A DNA stretch of 8,704 bases from Bacteroidota bacterium (GTDB taxonomy: Bacteria; Bacteroidota; Bacteroidia; Bacteroidales; JADFUO01), in contig JAUWKH010000062.1 of assembly GCA_030614305.1 (NCBI GenBank), positions 1-8,704 on the forward strand, read 5' to 3'. Shown one piece after another: positions 1 to 6,536 of this stretch; the stretch's first letter is position 1; each line of letters begins with the position of its first letter. The translations under genes were made by a program, and so were the position numbers. The notes under the pieces are model-generated. The model saw only the letters and a list, made by a program, of their open reading frames with translations, was not told the DNA's origin and made no database searches.

Positions 1-1300
1 ACAAAAAAGATGTGGAATATCAGTAGATAAAGTTGTATATGATCTTTTTCATATACCATTCCTAATGTTTACGACAGTATTTTTATTTGTTCGCAATCAA
101 TTTGAAGAAACCGTAAGCAAAAATGTTTTTTATCGGTTTTTAGAAAATGCAAATTATAACTGGCATCTATTTTCTCTTAATCTATCGTTCCGGATTGATA
201 AAAATATTGGATTAAAAAGCAGTCAAAATGCAGAGAAGTTTTTTGTACTTGATGATACTATTACTGAAGTATCAGGTAAACTTATTGAATGTGCTTCTTA
301 TATTTTTGATCATACAATAGGAAGGAGTGTTTTGGGATTTCAAAAACTTGTACTTGGTATTTATACTTCTGACCACTTTATACCGGTTAGTCAAAGAATA
401 TGTGTTAGCAAAAAAAGACCTAACAAAAAATCAAAAGCCAAGAAATATACAAAAATACCTAAGTCTGATAAAATCCATCCTGAAAGTGCAGGAGCCAAAG
501 AAAGAGAAGAGCTTGATAAAAATAAATTGGAAAAATCATATTCCTTGCTCAAAGAAGCAAAGAAAAAAATTAAAGATGTTAATTATGTTTTGTTTGACTC
601 TTGGTTTTGTTTCAATTGTTTCATAAAACAGGTTAAGTCTCTTGGGATAGAGGTCATATGTCAGTTAAAGAATATGCCAAGGACCAATAAATACTCATAC
701 AATGGAAAGAACTATTCTTTGAAAGAATTATACAATTATTTTGCAAAACCAAAGATGCGAACAGTAAAGAAATACTGTTACAAACGAGCTATATTAACGG
801 TTAATATATCGGGAGAAGAAATACAAATGAAGATAGTCTTTATCCTGAATGAAGGAGAAAACAATTGGCATGCATTTTCCAGTACAGATACAAAACTGTC
901 CGCAAATAAAATACTTGAATATTATTCAAAAAGATGGAGCATTGAAGTATTCTTTAAAAACTGTAAGCAATACCTTAATTTTGGCAAAGAACAAATGAGC
1001 AACTTGGATTCTATTATCGCTTCAGATGCGTTGGTTTTTCTTCGTTATTCAATTTTAACATATCTATCATTTAAAGAAAATCATAGGTTTTATGAGGTAC
1101 TTGAAAAAAACAGAAACAACAGGAAAATCATAACTTATGGGGTGAGGCTTTTGCAATATTTTCTTAATAAACTTAAATACGTAATTGATATAGTATGTGA
1201 ACTCATTCAAGAAAACAAAAATAATGAAGCTATAAACATTCTTAGAAAATTGATATTTAATAGTCAAGAATTTCAGATAAATTGTGTAGTTTTGAAGTGA
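1..1300 (+). mobile_element. Insertion sequence, IS4 superfamily, 3' part only
   Basis: The left edge cuts an insertion sequence: the transposase frame is open from base 2 to the stop at 1298-1300. The left terminal inverted repeat and target-site duplication lie outside the window, so the exact right end cannot be fixed; in this superfamily it usually falls a short distance past the stop codon. The convergent lipoprotein gene ends inside the transposase frame, which implies that the element joined that gene at or just beyond position 1300. Confidence 0.75.
2..1300 (+). CDS. DDE transposase, IS4 superfamily (5'-truncated by window edge)
   Basis: The enzyme cuts and rejoins the ends of its own element. 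Residues are numbered from the ATG at 65, which is internal: 21 sense codons precede it in frame back to base 2 and read like part of the helical N-terminal region, so the true start is outside the window. The RNase H-like catalytic core is complete. The first acidic residue lies in VLDDT (D63/D64), the second in LFDSW (D178). The third is E304 in a perfect IS4 signature Y-x2-R-x3-E-x6-K (Y297, R300, E304, K311). Between D178 and E304 lies the usual beta-strand insertion, including the LKNMP and SSTD segments. No stop or frameshift interrupts the 411 visible codons, so the protein may be functional. The 3' end overlaps the convergent lipoprotein gene by 28 nt. The IS4 superfamily is secure; assignment to a named subfamily is not. 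Confidence 0.88.
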   Translation, partial: QKRCGISVDKVVYDLFHIPFLMFTTVFLFVRNQFEETVSKNVFYRFLENANYNWHLFSLNLSFRIDKNIGLKSSQNAEKFFVLDDTITEVSGKLIECASYIFDHTIGRSVLGFQKLVLGIYTSDHFIPVSQRICVSKKRPNKKSKAKKYTKIPKSDKIHPESAGAKEREELDKNKLEKSYSLLKEAKKKIKDVNYVLFDSWFCFNCFIKQVKSLGIEVICQLKNMPRTNKYSYNGKNYSLKELYNYFAKPKMRTVKKYCYKRAILTVNISGEEIQMKIVFILNEGENNWHAFSSTDTKLSANKILEYYSKRWSIEVFFKNCKQYLNFGKEQMSNLDSIIASDALVFLRYSILTYLSFKENHRFYEVLEKNRNNRKIITYGVRLLQYFLNKLKYVIDIVCELIQENKNNEAINILRKLIFNSQEFQINCVVLK

Positions 1301-1785
1301 GAAATGTTAGTTACTAATTGATAATACTCCTCAAAGAATGGGTTTCTTTTACTAAGCTTTTTTAGAAACTCAATATATTTACCTTGATAGTTTATAGAAA
1401 ACGTATAGGGCATATATATTTTAATATATTCCTTTGTTTTTCTATTATATGCATTTATTGAATCTCTAATATCAAAAATATCGGATAATACATTTCTGTC
1501 AAGTGAGTTATATAAAATGATCTTATTTGTTCTTTCAGGAATTAATGGACTTATATCACCACCATTTTCATCTACTAAAGGACATGTTTTATTTAAAAAA
1601 GTTAAATATGCTTTTCCAATTGTAAATTCAATATTGGACTTAGAGTATACGAAACTATCATAGAAATTAATAATTTTATCAATAGTTTGGATTTCTTTTT
1701 TAGTGAATACTTTATTAATAGTGTCCTTTTTATTAACACAACTTGTTATTATGAAAAAGACTAAAACATAAATTATCAATTTCAT
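1273..1785 (-). CDS. Hypothetical lipoprotein, 3' end probably altered by IS insertion
   Basis: The 170-residue product starts with a lysine, then a hydrophobic stretch (residues 3-14) and the lipobox ITSC with Cys16, so it should be cleaved by signal peptidase II and anchored in a membrane by a lipid. The mature part is polar and rich in Lys, Asn and Tyr; I recognise no domain. The start ATG at 1783-1785 puts the signal peptide at the N-terminus and has an A/T-rich leader with no Shine-Dalgarno, as is usual here. The outer-membrane protein gene ends 51 nt upstream on the same strand, so co-transcription is possible. The last eight codons (about H163-I170) and the stop lie inside the transposase reading frame, so the original C-terminus may have been different or longer. 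Function unknown. Confidence 0.65.
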   Translation of the reverse strand: MKLIIYVLVFFIITSCVNKKDTINKVFTKKEIQTIDKIINFYDSFVYSKSNIEFTIGKAYLTFLNKTCPLVDENGGDISPLIPERTNKIILYNSLDRNVLSDIFDIRDSINAYNRKTKEYIKIYMPYTFSINYQGKYIEFLKKLSKRNPFFEEYYQLVTNISHFKTTQFI

Positions 1786-1836
1786 TTTATAAGATTATTT
1801 GATTTTAATTCTTCCAAAAAGTACCACAATCCACTT

Positions 1837-2601
1837 TTAATAATAATAATATTTCTCAGGTGCTCGTTTATAAAGCGGAATTATCCATCCTACTTTAATT
1901 CCAAACAGCAAGTCAAGGCGATTTTTATCATCACCTTTCATTTCATCAAAATTATAATCACGACGGCATTTTGTTGCTGCCTGAATTAATTCAAAACCCG
2001 CATAGAAATTAATTTTTCGATTATTTCCCATAAACATATAACCGAGAAATTCGCTTACCGCAATTCCACTTGTAAATCTGTCGTAACCCTTTTTATAATC
2101 TCCGGCTAATTGCGGAGCTGTGTTGTTTTCAACATCAATTCTGATCTTATGCGTAAAATACCCCAGACCTCCCATTATCACTAAACCCGAATTAGGATTT
2201 GGACCCAAAACAGGAAACATTTTTCCGGTTTTTACAGACACATGATAAGCACGTTCGAACAATTGAATATTTGCATAAATACCGTTACCGTCAATTATTT
2301 CTCCATCAGGAGTTGAAATTTCTGTAAACAGGGTACTTCCAATTTTAACATCACTACCAAAAAGATAGTCGAACTCTAAACCATATATCCAATTGTTATT
2401 GTTTTTAATTAAATAACTTACTCCTATTTCTGAATTGCTTCCAAATCGATTAGCAAGGTCACCACCGGGAAACTGATAACCATAAAAACCCGTAAACATT
2501 GATGTGTAAATGGAAGAATCCTGCATGCTTGCTTGTGCAGATACCTGATCATAAATTAATCCCAAACAAAGTATTAATAAAAATATTTTTATCTTTTTCA
2601 T
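1837..2601 (-). CDS. Uncharacterised outer-membrane beta-barrel-like protein
   Basis: The 254-residue protein has a classic Sec signal peptide: MKKIK, a hydrophobic core at residues 6-16, and a cleavage site after VSA (about A22, before QA). The mature chain shows alternating polar and aromatic stretches of beta-strand type with Gly/Asn-rich turns (for example IGVSYLI, WIYGLEFDYLFG, SGLVIMGGLGYFTH, INFYAGFELI, DLLFGIKVGWIIPLY), consistent with a small outer-membrane barrel of 8-10 strands. It ends in a basic segment and four tyrosines, coded by a short ATA/ATT-like run at 1840-1851, rather than in a terminal Phe strand. An exact -7 box TATCTTTG lies 15 nt upstream of the start. The gene is divergent from the aminotransferase gene and upstream of the lipoprotein gene. 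Surface location is inferred from the signal peptide and strand pattern; no function is proposed. Confidence 0.75.
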   Translation of the reverse strand: MKKIKIFLLILCLGLIYDQVSAQASMQDSSIYTSMFTGFYGYQFPGGDLANRFGSNSEIGVSYLIKNNNNWIYGLEFDYLFGSDVKIGSTLFTEISTPDGEIIDGNGIYANIQLFERAYHVSVKTGKMFPVLGPNPNSGLVIMGGLGYFTHKIRIDVENNTAPQLAGDYKKGYDRFTSGIAVSEFLGYMFMGNNRKINFYAGFELIQAATKCRRDYNFDEMKGDDKNRLDLLFGIKVGWIIPLYKRAPEKYYYY

Positions 2602-2616
2602 AATCTTAAATTAACG

Positions 2617-2624
2617 CAAAGATA
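2617..2624 (-). promoter_or_regulatory. Bacteroidetes -7 box for the outer-membrane protein gene
   Basis: The minus strand reads TATCTTTG, an exact match to TAnnTTTG, about 15 nt upstream of the ATG at 2601, which gives a very short leader. No TTG lies at the usual distance upstream; the nearest, within TTTTGG at 2651-2656, is about 27 nt away, which is too far. The -7 match is seen directly; promoter activity is inferred. Confidence 0.45.
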
Positions 2625-2640
2625 GTTAATTGATTTTATA

Positions 2641-2668
2641 TTGATTCACACCAAAACAATTACCTTTG
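2641..2668 (+). promoter_or_regulatory. Bacteroidetes promoter (TTG-N17-TAnnTTTG) for the aminotransferase gene
   Basis: TTG at 2641-2643 is followed after 17 nt by TACCTTTG at 2661-2668. This matches the known Flavobacterium/Bacteroides primary-sigma promoter in sequence and spacing. Transcription would start near 2673-2676, leaving a leader of roughly 30 nt before the ATG at 2707. That leader ends in an A-run and has no Shine-Dalgarno, as is common for Bacteroidetes translation starts. It is divergent from the -7 box at 2617-2624, with 36 nt between the two -7 elements. Confidence 0.65.
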
Positions 2669-2706
2669 CCCATTGTTTGACAAAAAAATAATTTCGAAAA
2701 AAAAAT

Positions 2707-3837
2707 ATGGAACAGATTAGAATGGTTGACCTTAAGGGTCAGTATGAAAAGATAAAAGACGAAGTAAATATTGCTATCAACGAAGTAATAGAAACCACTT
2801 CATTTATTAACGGTCCGGCTGTAAAAGAATTTCAAAAAAATCTTGAAAATTATCTAAGTGTAAAGCATGTAATACCGTGTGGAAATGGAACTGATGCACT
2901 TCAGGTTGCTATGATGGCGCTTGGACTTAAACCCGGTGATGAAGTTATTACAACTTCTTTTACTTTTATTGCAACTGCTGAAGTCATCGCCCTTCTCGGT
3001 TTAACACCTGTTTTAGTTGATGTAGAACCAGATACTTTTAATATTGACCCCGAGGCTATCAAAAAAGCCATCACGCCAAAAACAAAAGCTATTGTTCCGG
3101 TTCATATTTTCGGACAATGTGCTAACATGGATGAAATAATGAAAATTGCCAAAGACAATGATTTGTTTGTAATTGAAGATGCTTGTCAGGCAATAGGTGC
3201 TGATTATATTTTTGATGATGATTCAAGAAAGAAAGCCGGAACTATCGGACATATCGGATGTACTTCTTTCTTCCCGTCAAAAAACCTTGGAGCTTTTGGT
3301 GATGGTGGTGCGATTTTTACAAATGATGATGATCTGGCAAAAAAATTAAGAAGTATTGTTAACCACGGAATGACCATAAGATATTATCACGATCATATTG
3401 GTGTAAATTCAAGACTTGACAGTATTCAGGCAGCAATCCTGAACATCAAGCTAAAACATCTTGATGAATATGCCGAAGCAAGAAACAAAGCTGCTGAGTA
3501 TTATAATTCTGCTTTTGCAAATAATCCAAAGCTAATTACTCCTGCTAAATTTGAAAAGTCAACTCATGTTTTTCATCAATATACTTTGGTAACAAAAAAT
3601 ATTAACAGAAAAGGACTTCAGGAGTTCTTGAATGAAAAAGGTATTCCTGCTATGATTTATTATCCTGTTCCTTTGCATATACAAAAAGCATATCAGGATA
3701 CAAGGTGCAAAAAAGGTGATTTTCCAATTACCGAGGATTTAAGCGAAAGAGTAATTTCATTACCAATGCATACCGAGCTTGATGATGAGCAACTGAAGTA
3801 TATCACTAATTCGGTGCTGGAGTTTGTGAACAAATAG
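2707..3837 (+). CDS. DegT/DnrJ/EryC1/StrS family sugar aminotransferase (WbpE-like)
   Basis: This PLP-dependent fold-type I enzyme would transfer an amino group, usually from glutamate, to a keto-sugar nucleotide to make amino sugars for surface glycans. Its 376 residues are full length for the family. Visible motifs are GNGTDAL (59-65, phosphate binding), the SFTF segment (84-87), EDACQAIGA (157-165; D158 should bind the PLP ring nitrogen), SKNLG (191-195, with K192 as the PLP Schiff-base lysine), GDGGA (198-202) and the VNSRLD segment near 223-228. The active site looks intact. The overall pattern (FTFIATAEVI, PVHIFGQ, FFPSKNLG, NSRLDSIQAAIL) resembles WbpE/WlbC-type enzymes acting on UDP-3-keto-GlcNAcA. 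Relatives that act on dTDP-keto-hexoses (FdtB/QdtB) look similar, so the substrate is open. No other sugar gene lies in the window. The start is supported by the promoter at 2641-2668 and an A-rich leader. Confidence 0.9.
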   Translation: MEQIRMVDLKGQYEKIKDEVNIAINEVIETTSFINGPAVKEFQKNLENYLSVKHVIPCGNGTDALQVAMMALGLKPGDEVITTSFTFIATAEVIALLGLTPVLVDVEPDTFNIDPEAIKKAITPKTKAIVPVHIFGQCANMDEIMKIAKDNDLFVIEDACQAIGADYIFDDDSRKKAGTIGHIGCTSFFPSKNLGAFGDGGAIFTNDDDLAKKLRSIVNHGMTIRYYHDHIGVNSRLDSIQAAILNIKLKHLDEYAEARNKAAEYYNSAFANNPKLITPAKFEKSTHVFHQYTLVTKNINRKGLQEFLNEKGIPAMIYYPVPLHIQKAYQDTRCKKGDFPITEDLSERVISLPMHTELDDEQLKYITNSVLEFVNK

Positions 3838-3911
3838 TGCTTGCACAAAAACTAAGTATTTGATAATTTGATAAGAAATCGTCAGGAACAAGGTTTCATT
3901 TATATATTCTT

Positions 3912-4523
3912 TTATTCTTTCAAAGGAGTAACATTTACAAGAGGATTAATTAAATATGTTCTTTTACTTGTCATACAGATACATTTATATCGTTTTCTTA
4001 CTTTCCCTTTTTTCTTAAAAATTCTCCCGTTTTGTATTTGAAACACAGAATTATGAGGAATATTTTCTAATACAAGTTGTTGGGGATTATCATTATATTT
4101 CTGTAAACACCTTGTTAATTCAAGGTCTGAGCCGCTTGCAGCTTTTGCATTTTTTAAATAATTTTGTAATGTTTCTTCAACATCCGCAGGAAAAATATTC
4201 TTATTCAAAAAATTATTCATCAAATAATAAAATTCTGTTTTCCATTCAATACCATGAGGTTTAGCTTTTCTTTTGTGTTTATTCCAGACCAATAAATGAG
4301 CAATTTCATGTACAAGTGTTATCAAAAACGAATATTTATTCAAATCATGATTAACAGATATTTTGTGGGGCTGATGTTTTGAAGCTGGTCTAAAATCTCC
4401 CAGTTTGGTTGTGCGTGACCTCGAAATCCGCAAATAAATTTTTTCATTTACAATCCACCCAATAATTGTATCAATAGTTTTTTCCGGAAGATATTTCTTT
4501 AATATTTGCTTGTATTGATCCAT
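3912..4523 (-). CDS. SprT-like zinc metalloprotease-fold protein
   Basis: The 203-residue cytosolic protein carries the SprT/Spartan zinc site: HEIAH (H72, E73, H76) on a predicted helix, then H90 in KPHGIEW as the likely third ligand. E73 would be the catalytic base. Upstream, SRSRTTKLGDF (34-44) matches the conserved basic strand before the site. The C-terminal part (about 155-200) has the family's small beta domain, with a KRYKCIC segment (C181, C183) and a YLINP strand; there is no full four-cysteine zinc ribbon. Eukaryotic Spartan cleaves DNA-crosslinked proteins, whereas bacterial SprT-like proteins mostly lack a proven role, so protease activity is inferred. The gene lies 54 nt downstream of the small lipoprotein gene on the same strand and converges on the aminotransferase gene across 74 nt with no clear terminator hairpin. 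Confidence 0.85.
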   Translation of the reverse strand: MDQYKQILKKYLPEKTIDTIIGWIVNEKIYLRISRSRTTKLGDFRPASKHQPHKISVNHDLNKYSFLITLVHEIAHLLVWNKHKRKAKPHGIEWKTEFYYLMNNFLNKNIFPADVEETLQNYLKNAKAASGSDLELTRCLQKYNDNPQQLVLENIPHNSVFQIQNGRIFKKKGKVRKRYKCICMTSKRTYLINPLVNVTPLKE

Positions 4524-4577
4524 TCTATTAAATTAGTGCTTGCTCTTCTGACAAAGTTTTAGTACACGAGATATATA

Positions 4578-4775
4578 TTATGACTTCCCAATTCCAAACT
4601 CATAAACCAGAGATGATTTCTGTGGAATAATATAACTCCACTTCGGACATTTATTACAGTTTTTTGGTTTTCGTCTTTTATACGGATATCTTGATGTTGA
4701 ACAAGATGAAAAAATCATTAATGATGCAAAAAATATTAAGGAAAACAAAAAGCTGTTTTTTTTCGTTATAATCAT
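4578..4775 (-). CDS. Small lipoprotein with a CxxC-PKWS motif
   Basis: The 65-residue product has a basic start (MIITKK), a hydrophobic core (9-22) and a lipobox FSSC at 22-25, so Cys25 should be lipidated and the mature protein only about 41 residues long. The mature part is strongly basic (YPYKRRKPKN), followed by NCNKCPKWSY (C40 and C43 as CxxC). I recall similar short Bacteroidetes lipoproteins with a C-x-CPKWS core but know of no assigned function. The CxxC could bind a metal or form a disulfide. A real gene is favoured over a chance ORF by the complete lipobox signal peptide and the conserved-looking motif. It precedes the SprT-like gene by 54 nt and may share its transcript. Confidence 0.7.
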   Translation of the reverse strand: MIITKKNSFLFSLIFFASLMIFSSCSTSRYPYKRRKPKNCNKCPKWSYIIPQKSSLVYEFGIGKS

Positions 4776-4831
4776 GTTTTTTATTTATTGAAAATTACAA
4801 TTGAATGTTTTTTCAAATTATACTAATTTTT

Positions 4832-4914
4832 AACAGATATGCGAAGCAATAGCTGTTTAGAAGTAGTTATGCGTTGCAACAGATATTTAATAATTTTGCA
4901 AATCTGTTCCGCAT
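4832..4914. repeat. Three copies of an AACAGAT/ATGCG module, two forming an inverted repeat
   Basis: In the divergent intergenic region before mlaE, AACAGAT occurs at 4832-4838 and 4878-4884, and inverted (ATCTGTT) at 4902-4908. Each copy is beside ATGCG: 4839-4843, 4869-4873, and inverted (CGCAT) at 4910-4914. The second and third copies face each other, so 4869-4884 and 4902-4914 can pair as a hairpin with a 17-nt A/T-rich loop, and partial pairing extends outwards to about 4864 and 4919. It could be an operator with repeated protein sites, an RNA hairpin, or a relic of a small repeat element; the sequence does not decide between these. Confidence 0.45.
4891..4898 (+). promoter_or_regulatory. 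Possible -7 box inside the hairpin loop upstream of mlaE
   Basis: TAATTTTG matches TAnnTTTG. A TTG lies at 4874-4876, but the 14-nt spacing is shorter than the usual 17-23, so this is weak. If used, the mlaE leader would be about 145 nt and the repeat copies would flank the promoter, where a regulator could act. Confidence 0.25.
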
Positions 4915-5020
4915 TAGTATAGTAACGTTAATTAATGATTTTATTGACAAAAAGCAAAAGTATTTAAAATTTAAAACACCATTTACTTTAATCATTAATG
5001 AATTTTTAATAAATTATAAT

Positions 5021-5028
5021 TAAATTAG
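5021..5028 (+). promoter_or_regulatory. Possible weak -7 box next to mlaE
   Basis: TAAATTAG differs from TAnnTTTG at one position and ends 21 nt before the mlaE ATG. The same AATTAAATTAG string occurs on the minus strand 25 nt before the holB start. No TTG lies at the expected distance upstream, and the region is very AT-rich, so chance is a real possibility. Confidence 0.2.
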
Positions 5029-5049
5029 CCAAATAATTACTAAAACAAA

Positions 5050-5784
5050 ATGATCAAAAATATTGGCAGGTATGTAATTTTGATGCTCGAGACCTTCAGA
5101 AGGCCCGACAAAGGATCTGTATTTTGTAAACAGTTAATGCGTGAATTCAAAGATCTTGGAATAGATTCTCTTGGAATCGTTGCTATTATTTCGGTTTTTA
5201 TGGGAGCTGTAGTAGCCATCCAAACCGCATATAATATTGACAGTCCGTTAATACCATTATCAATGGTTGGGTTTACAACACGACAGTCTATTGTTTTAGA
5301 GTTTTCTCCTACAATTATAAGTTTGATACTTGCCGGAAAAGTTGGTTCCAGGATTGCTTCAGAAATAGGTACGATGAGAATTTCAGAACAAATTGATGCT
5401 TTACGGATAATGGGAGTAAATCCTGCAAGTTACTTGCTTCTCCCAAAAATCACAGCGGCAGTGATCATTAATCCTGTTCTTATTATTATCAGTATTGTAA
5501 TTGGTTTATTTGGTGGATGGTTAGCATGCTTAATCACCGGAATGGTTACTCCAACTGATTATGTTGTAGGCTTAAGAGGTTGGTTCGAAGCATTTACTAT
5601 TTTTTATGCTTTGATCAAAACCGTAGTATTTGCTTTTATTATTACTTCCGTGTCCGGATATATGGGATATTACACAAAAGGAGGGTCGCTTGAAGTTGGT
5701 GCATCCAGTACAAAAGCTGTTGTTTACAGTAGTATTCTGATCATTCTTTTTAATTTAATTTTAACACAAATGTTGTTATCATGA
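5050..5784 (+). CDS. mlaE: MlaE-family permease of an MCE-type lipid ABC transporter
   Basis: This inner-membrane permease belongs to a lipid transport system that, in its best-known form (Mla), moves phospholipids between the inner and outer membranes of Gram-negative bacteria. The 244-residue length is typical for Bacteroidetes members. The hallmark cytoplasmic coupling segment is clear at residues 97-125: GSRIASEIGTMR followed by SEQIDALRIMGVNP, matching the family pattern E-[LI]-G-T-M-x3-E-Q-[IL]-D-A-L. About five hydrophobic segments are visible near 41-60, 80-96, 131-157, 181-204 and 225-243, preceded by an amphipathic N-terminus. The stop overlaps the mlaF start by 4 nt (ATGA at 5781-5784), a strong sign of translational coupling and of a shared complex. 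The MCE substrate-binding subunit (mlaD) is not adjacent. The start follows an AAAACAAA leader with no Shine-Dalgarno. Confidence 0.92.
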   Translation: MIKNIGRYVILMLETFRRPDKGSVFCKQLMREFKDLGIDSLGIVAIISVFMGAVVAIQTAYNIDSPLIPLSMVGFTTRQSIVLEFSPTIISLILAGKVGSRIASEIGTMRISEQIDALRIMGVNPASYLLLPKITAAVIINPVLIIISIVIGLFGGWLACLITGMVTPTDYVVGLRGWFEAFTIFYALIKTVVFAFIITSVSGYMGYYTKGGSLEVGASSTKAVVYSSILIILFNLILTQMLLS

Positions 5785-6524
5785 TCCAAGCGTTCAACAT
5801 ATCAAAATCTTTCGGCGAGTCGAAAATTCTGAACGATGTTTCGCTTTCTTTCGAAAAGGGAAAAACTAACCTTATCATTGGAGAAAGTGGTTCCGGGAAA
5901 ACAGTTTTAATGAAATGCATGGTCGGATTATATGATGTTAACAAAGGTAAAGTTGAATACGACGGCAGAAATATTTCAAAAATGTCGTTCAAAGAAAAAA
6001 GAGAGATTAGAAAAGAGCTTGGAATGTTATTTCAGGGCGGAGCATTATTCGATTCTTTTAATGTTGAAGAAAACATTATGTTCCCCCTTTCGATGTTTAC
6101 AAAAAAATCTTATGAAGAAAAACTTGAAAGAGTAAACTTTTGCCTTAAAAGAGTAAATCTCGAAAATGTAAACAATCTCCTTACTTCAGAACTTAGCGGG
6201 GGTATGACAAAAAGAGTTGCTATTGCAAGAGCGATTTCTTTAAACCCTAAGTATCTCTTTTGTGATGAACCAAATTCCGGTCTTGATCCTAAAACTGCCG
6301 ATGTAATTGATGAACTAATTAGTGAGATCACTCAAGAATTTCAAATCACAACAATTATTAATACCCACGATATGAATTCGGTTTTAAATATTGGTGATAA
6401 TATTGCGTTTTTATACAAAGGTAAACTTTGGTGGCAGGGAAATAAAACCGAGATTTTAAAAACCGACAACAATGAATTGAACGACTTTGTATTTGCCACT
6501 GAATTAACAAAAAGATTAAAATAA
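5781..6524 (+). CDS. mlaF: MlaF-family ATPase of an MCE-type lipid ABC transporter
   Basis: This is the cytoplasmic nucleotide-binding subunit that powers the MlaE permease. The 247 residues hold every ABC motif in order: Walker A GESGSGKT (34-41), Q-loop Q85 in LFQGGALFDS, signature LSGGM (138-142), Walker B YLFCDEP (158-164) with catalytic E163, D-loop SGLD (166-169) and switch His196 in NTHDM. The LFQGGALFDS stretch and LSGGMTKRVAIARA are characteristic of the MlaF/Ttg2A/Mkl branch rather than of generic importers. The C-terminal part (about 205-247) is a short extension with WWQG. All catalytic residues are present, so the ATPase should be active. It is coupled to mlaE by the ATGA overlap, and downstream lies a long inverted repeat (6537-6661) before cvpA. 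Confidence 0.93.
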   Translation: MIQAFNISKSFGESKILNDVSLSFEKGKTNLIIGESGSGKTVLMKCMVGLYDVNKGKVEYDGRNISKMSFKEKREIRKELGMLFQGGALFDSFNVEENIMFPLSMFTKKSYEEKLERVNFCLKRVNLENVNNLLTSELSGGMTKRVAIARAISLNPKYLFCDEPNSGLDPKTADVIDELISEITQEFQITTIINTHDMNSVLNIGDNIAFLYKGKLWWQGNKTEILKTDNNELNDFVFATELTKRLK

Positions 6525-6536
6525 AAAGAGTACTTA

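Noticed and set aside
65..67. ATG at 65 as the transposase start
   Set aside because: The frame is open upstream to the window edge and the upstream codons look like part of the protein; the ATG is internal.
327..626. Plus-strand open frame of 99 codons
   Set aside because: It lies wholly inside the transposase gene in another frame and its translation shows no domain or signal.
1067..1267. Minus-strand open frame of 66 codons
   Set aside because: It is antisense to the transposase and is hydrophobic only because of the AT-rich complement.
1307..1317. Palindrome TTAGTTACTAA as an insertion-sequence end
   Set aside because: It is only 11 nt long, and the partner end of the element is not in the window to compare with.
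1333..1349. AAAGAA/TTCTTT hairpin followed by T-rich DNA as a transposase terminator
   Set aside because: The stem has six mostly A-T pairs and lies in lipoprotein coding sequence, so it is too weak to call.
2707..3837. DegT-type protein as a transcription regulator
   Set aside because: The family was once annotated that way, but there is no DNA-binding domain and the PLP lysine K192 and D158 are present, which supports an aminotransferase.
3838..3911. Terminator between the aminotransferase and SprT-like genes
   Set aside because: Only a very short imperfect GAAA/TTTC pairing was seen near 3872-3899, with no stable stem and T-run together.
5750..6331. Three short open frames (5750-5992 minus, 5932-6135 plus, 6110-6331 minus)
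   Set aside because: All overlap the well-supported mlaF gene (one also the end of mlaE) and have no independent evidence.
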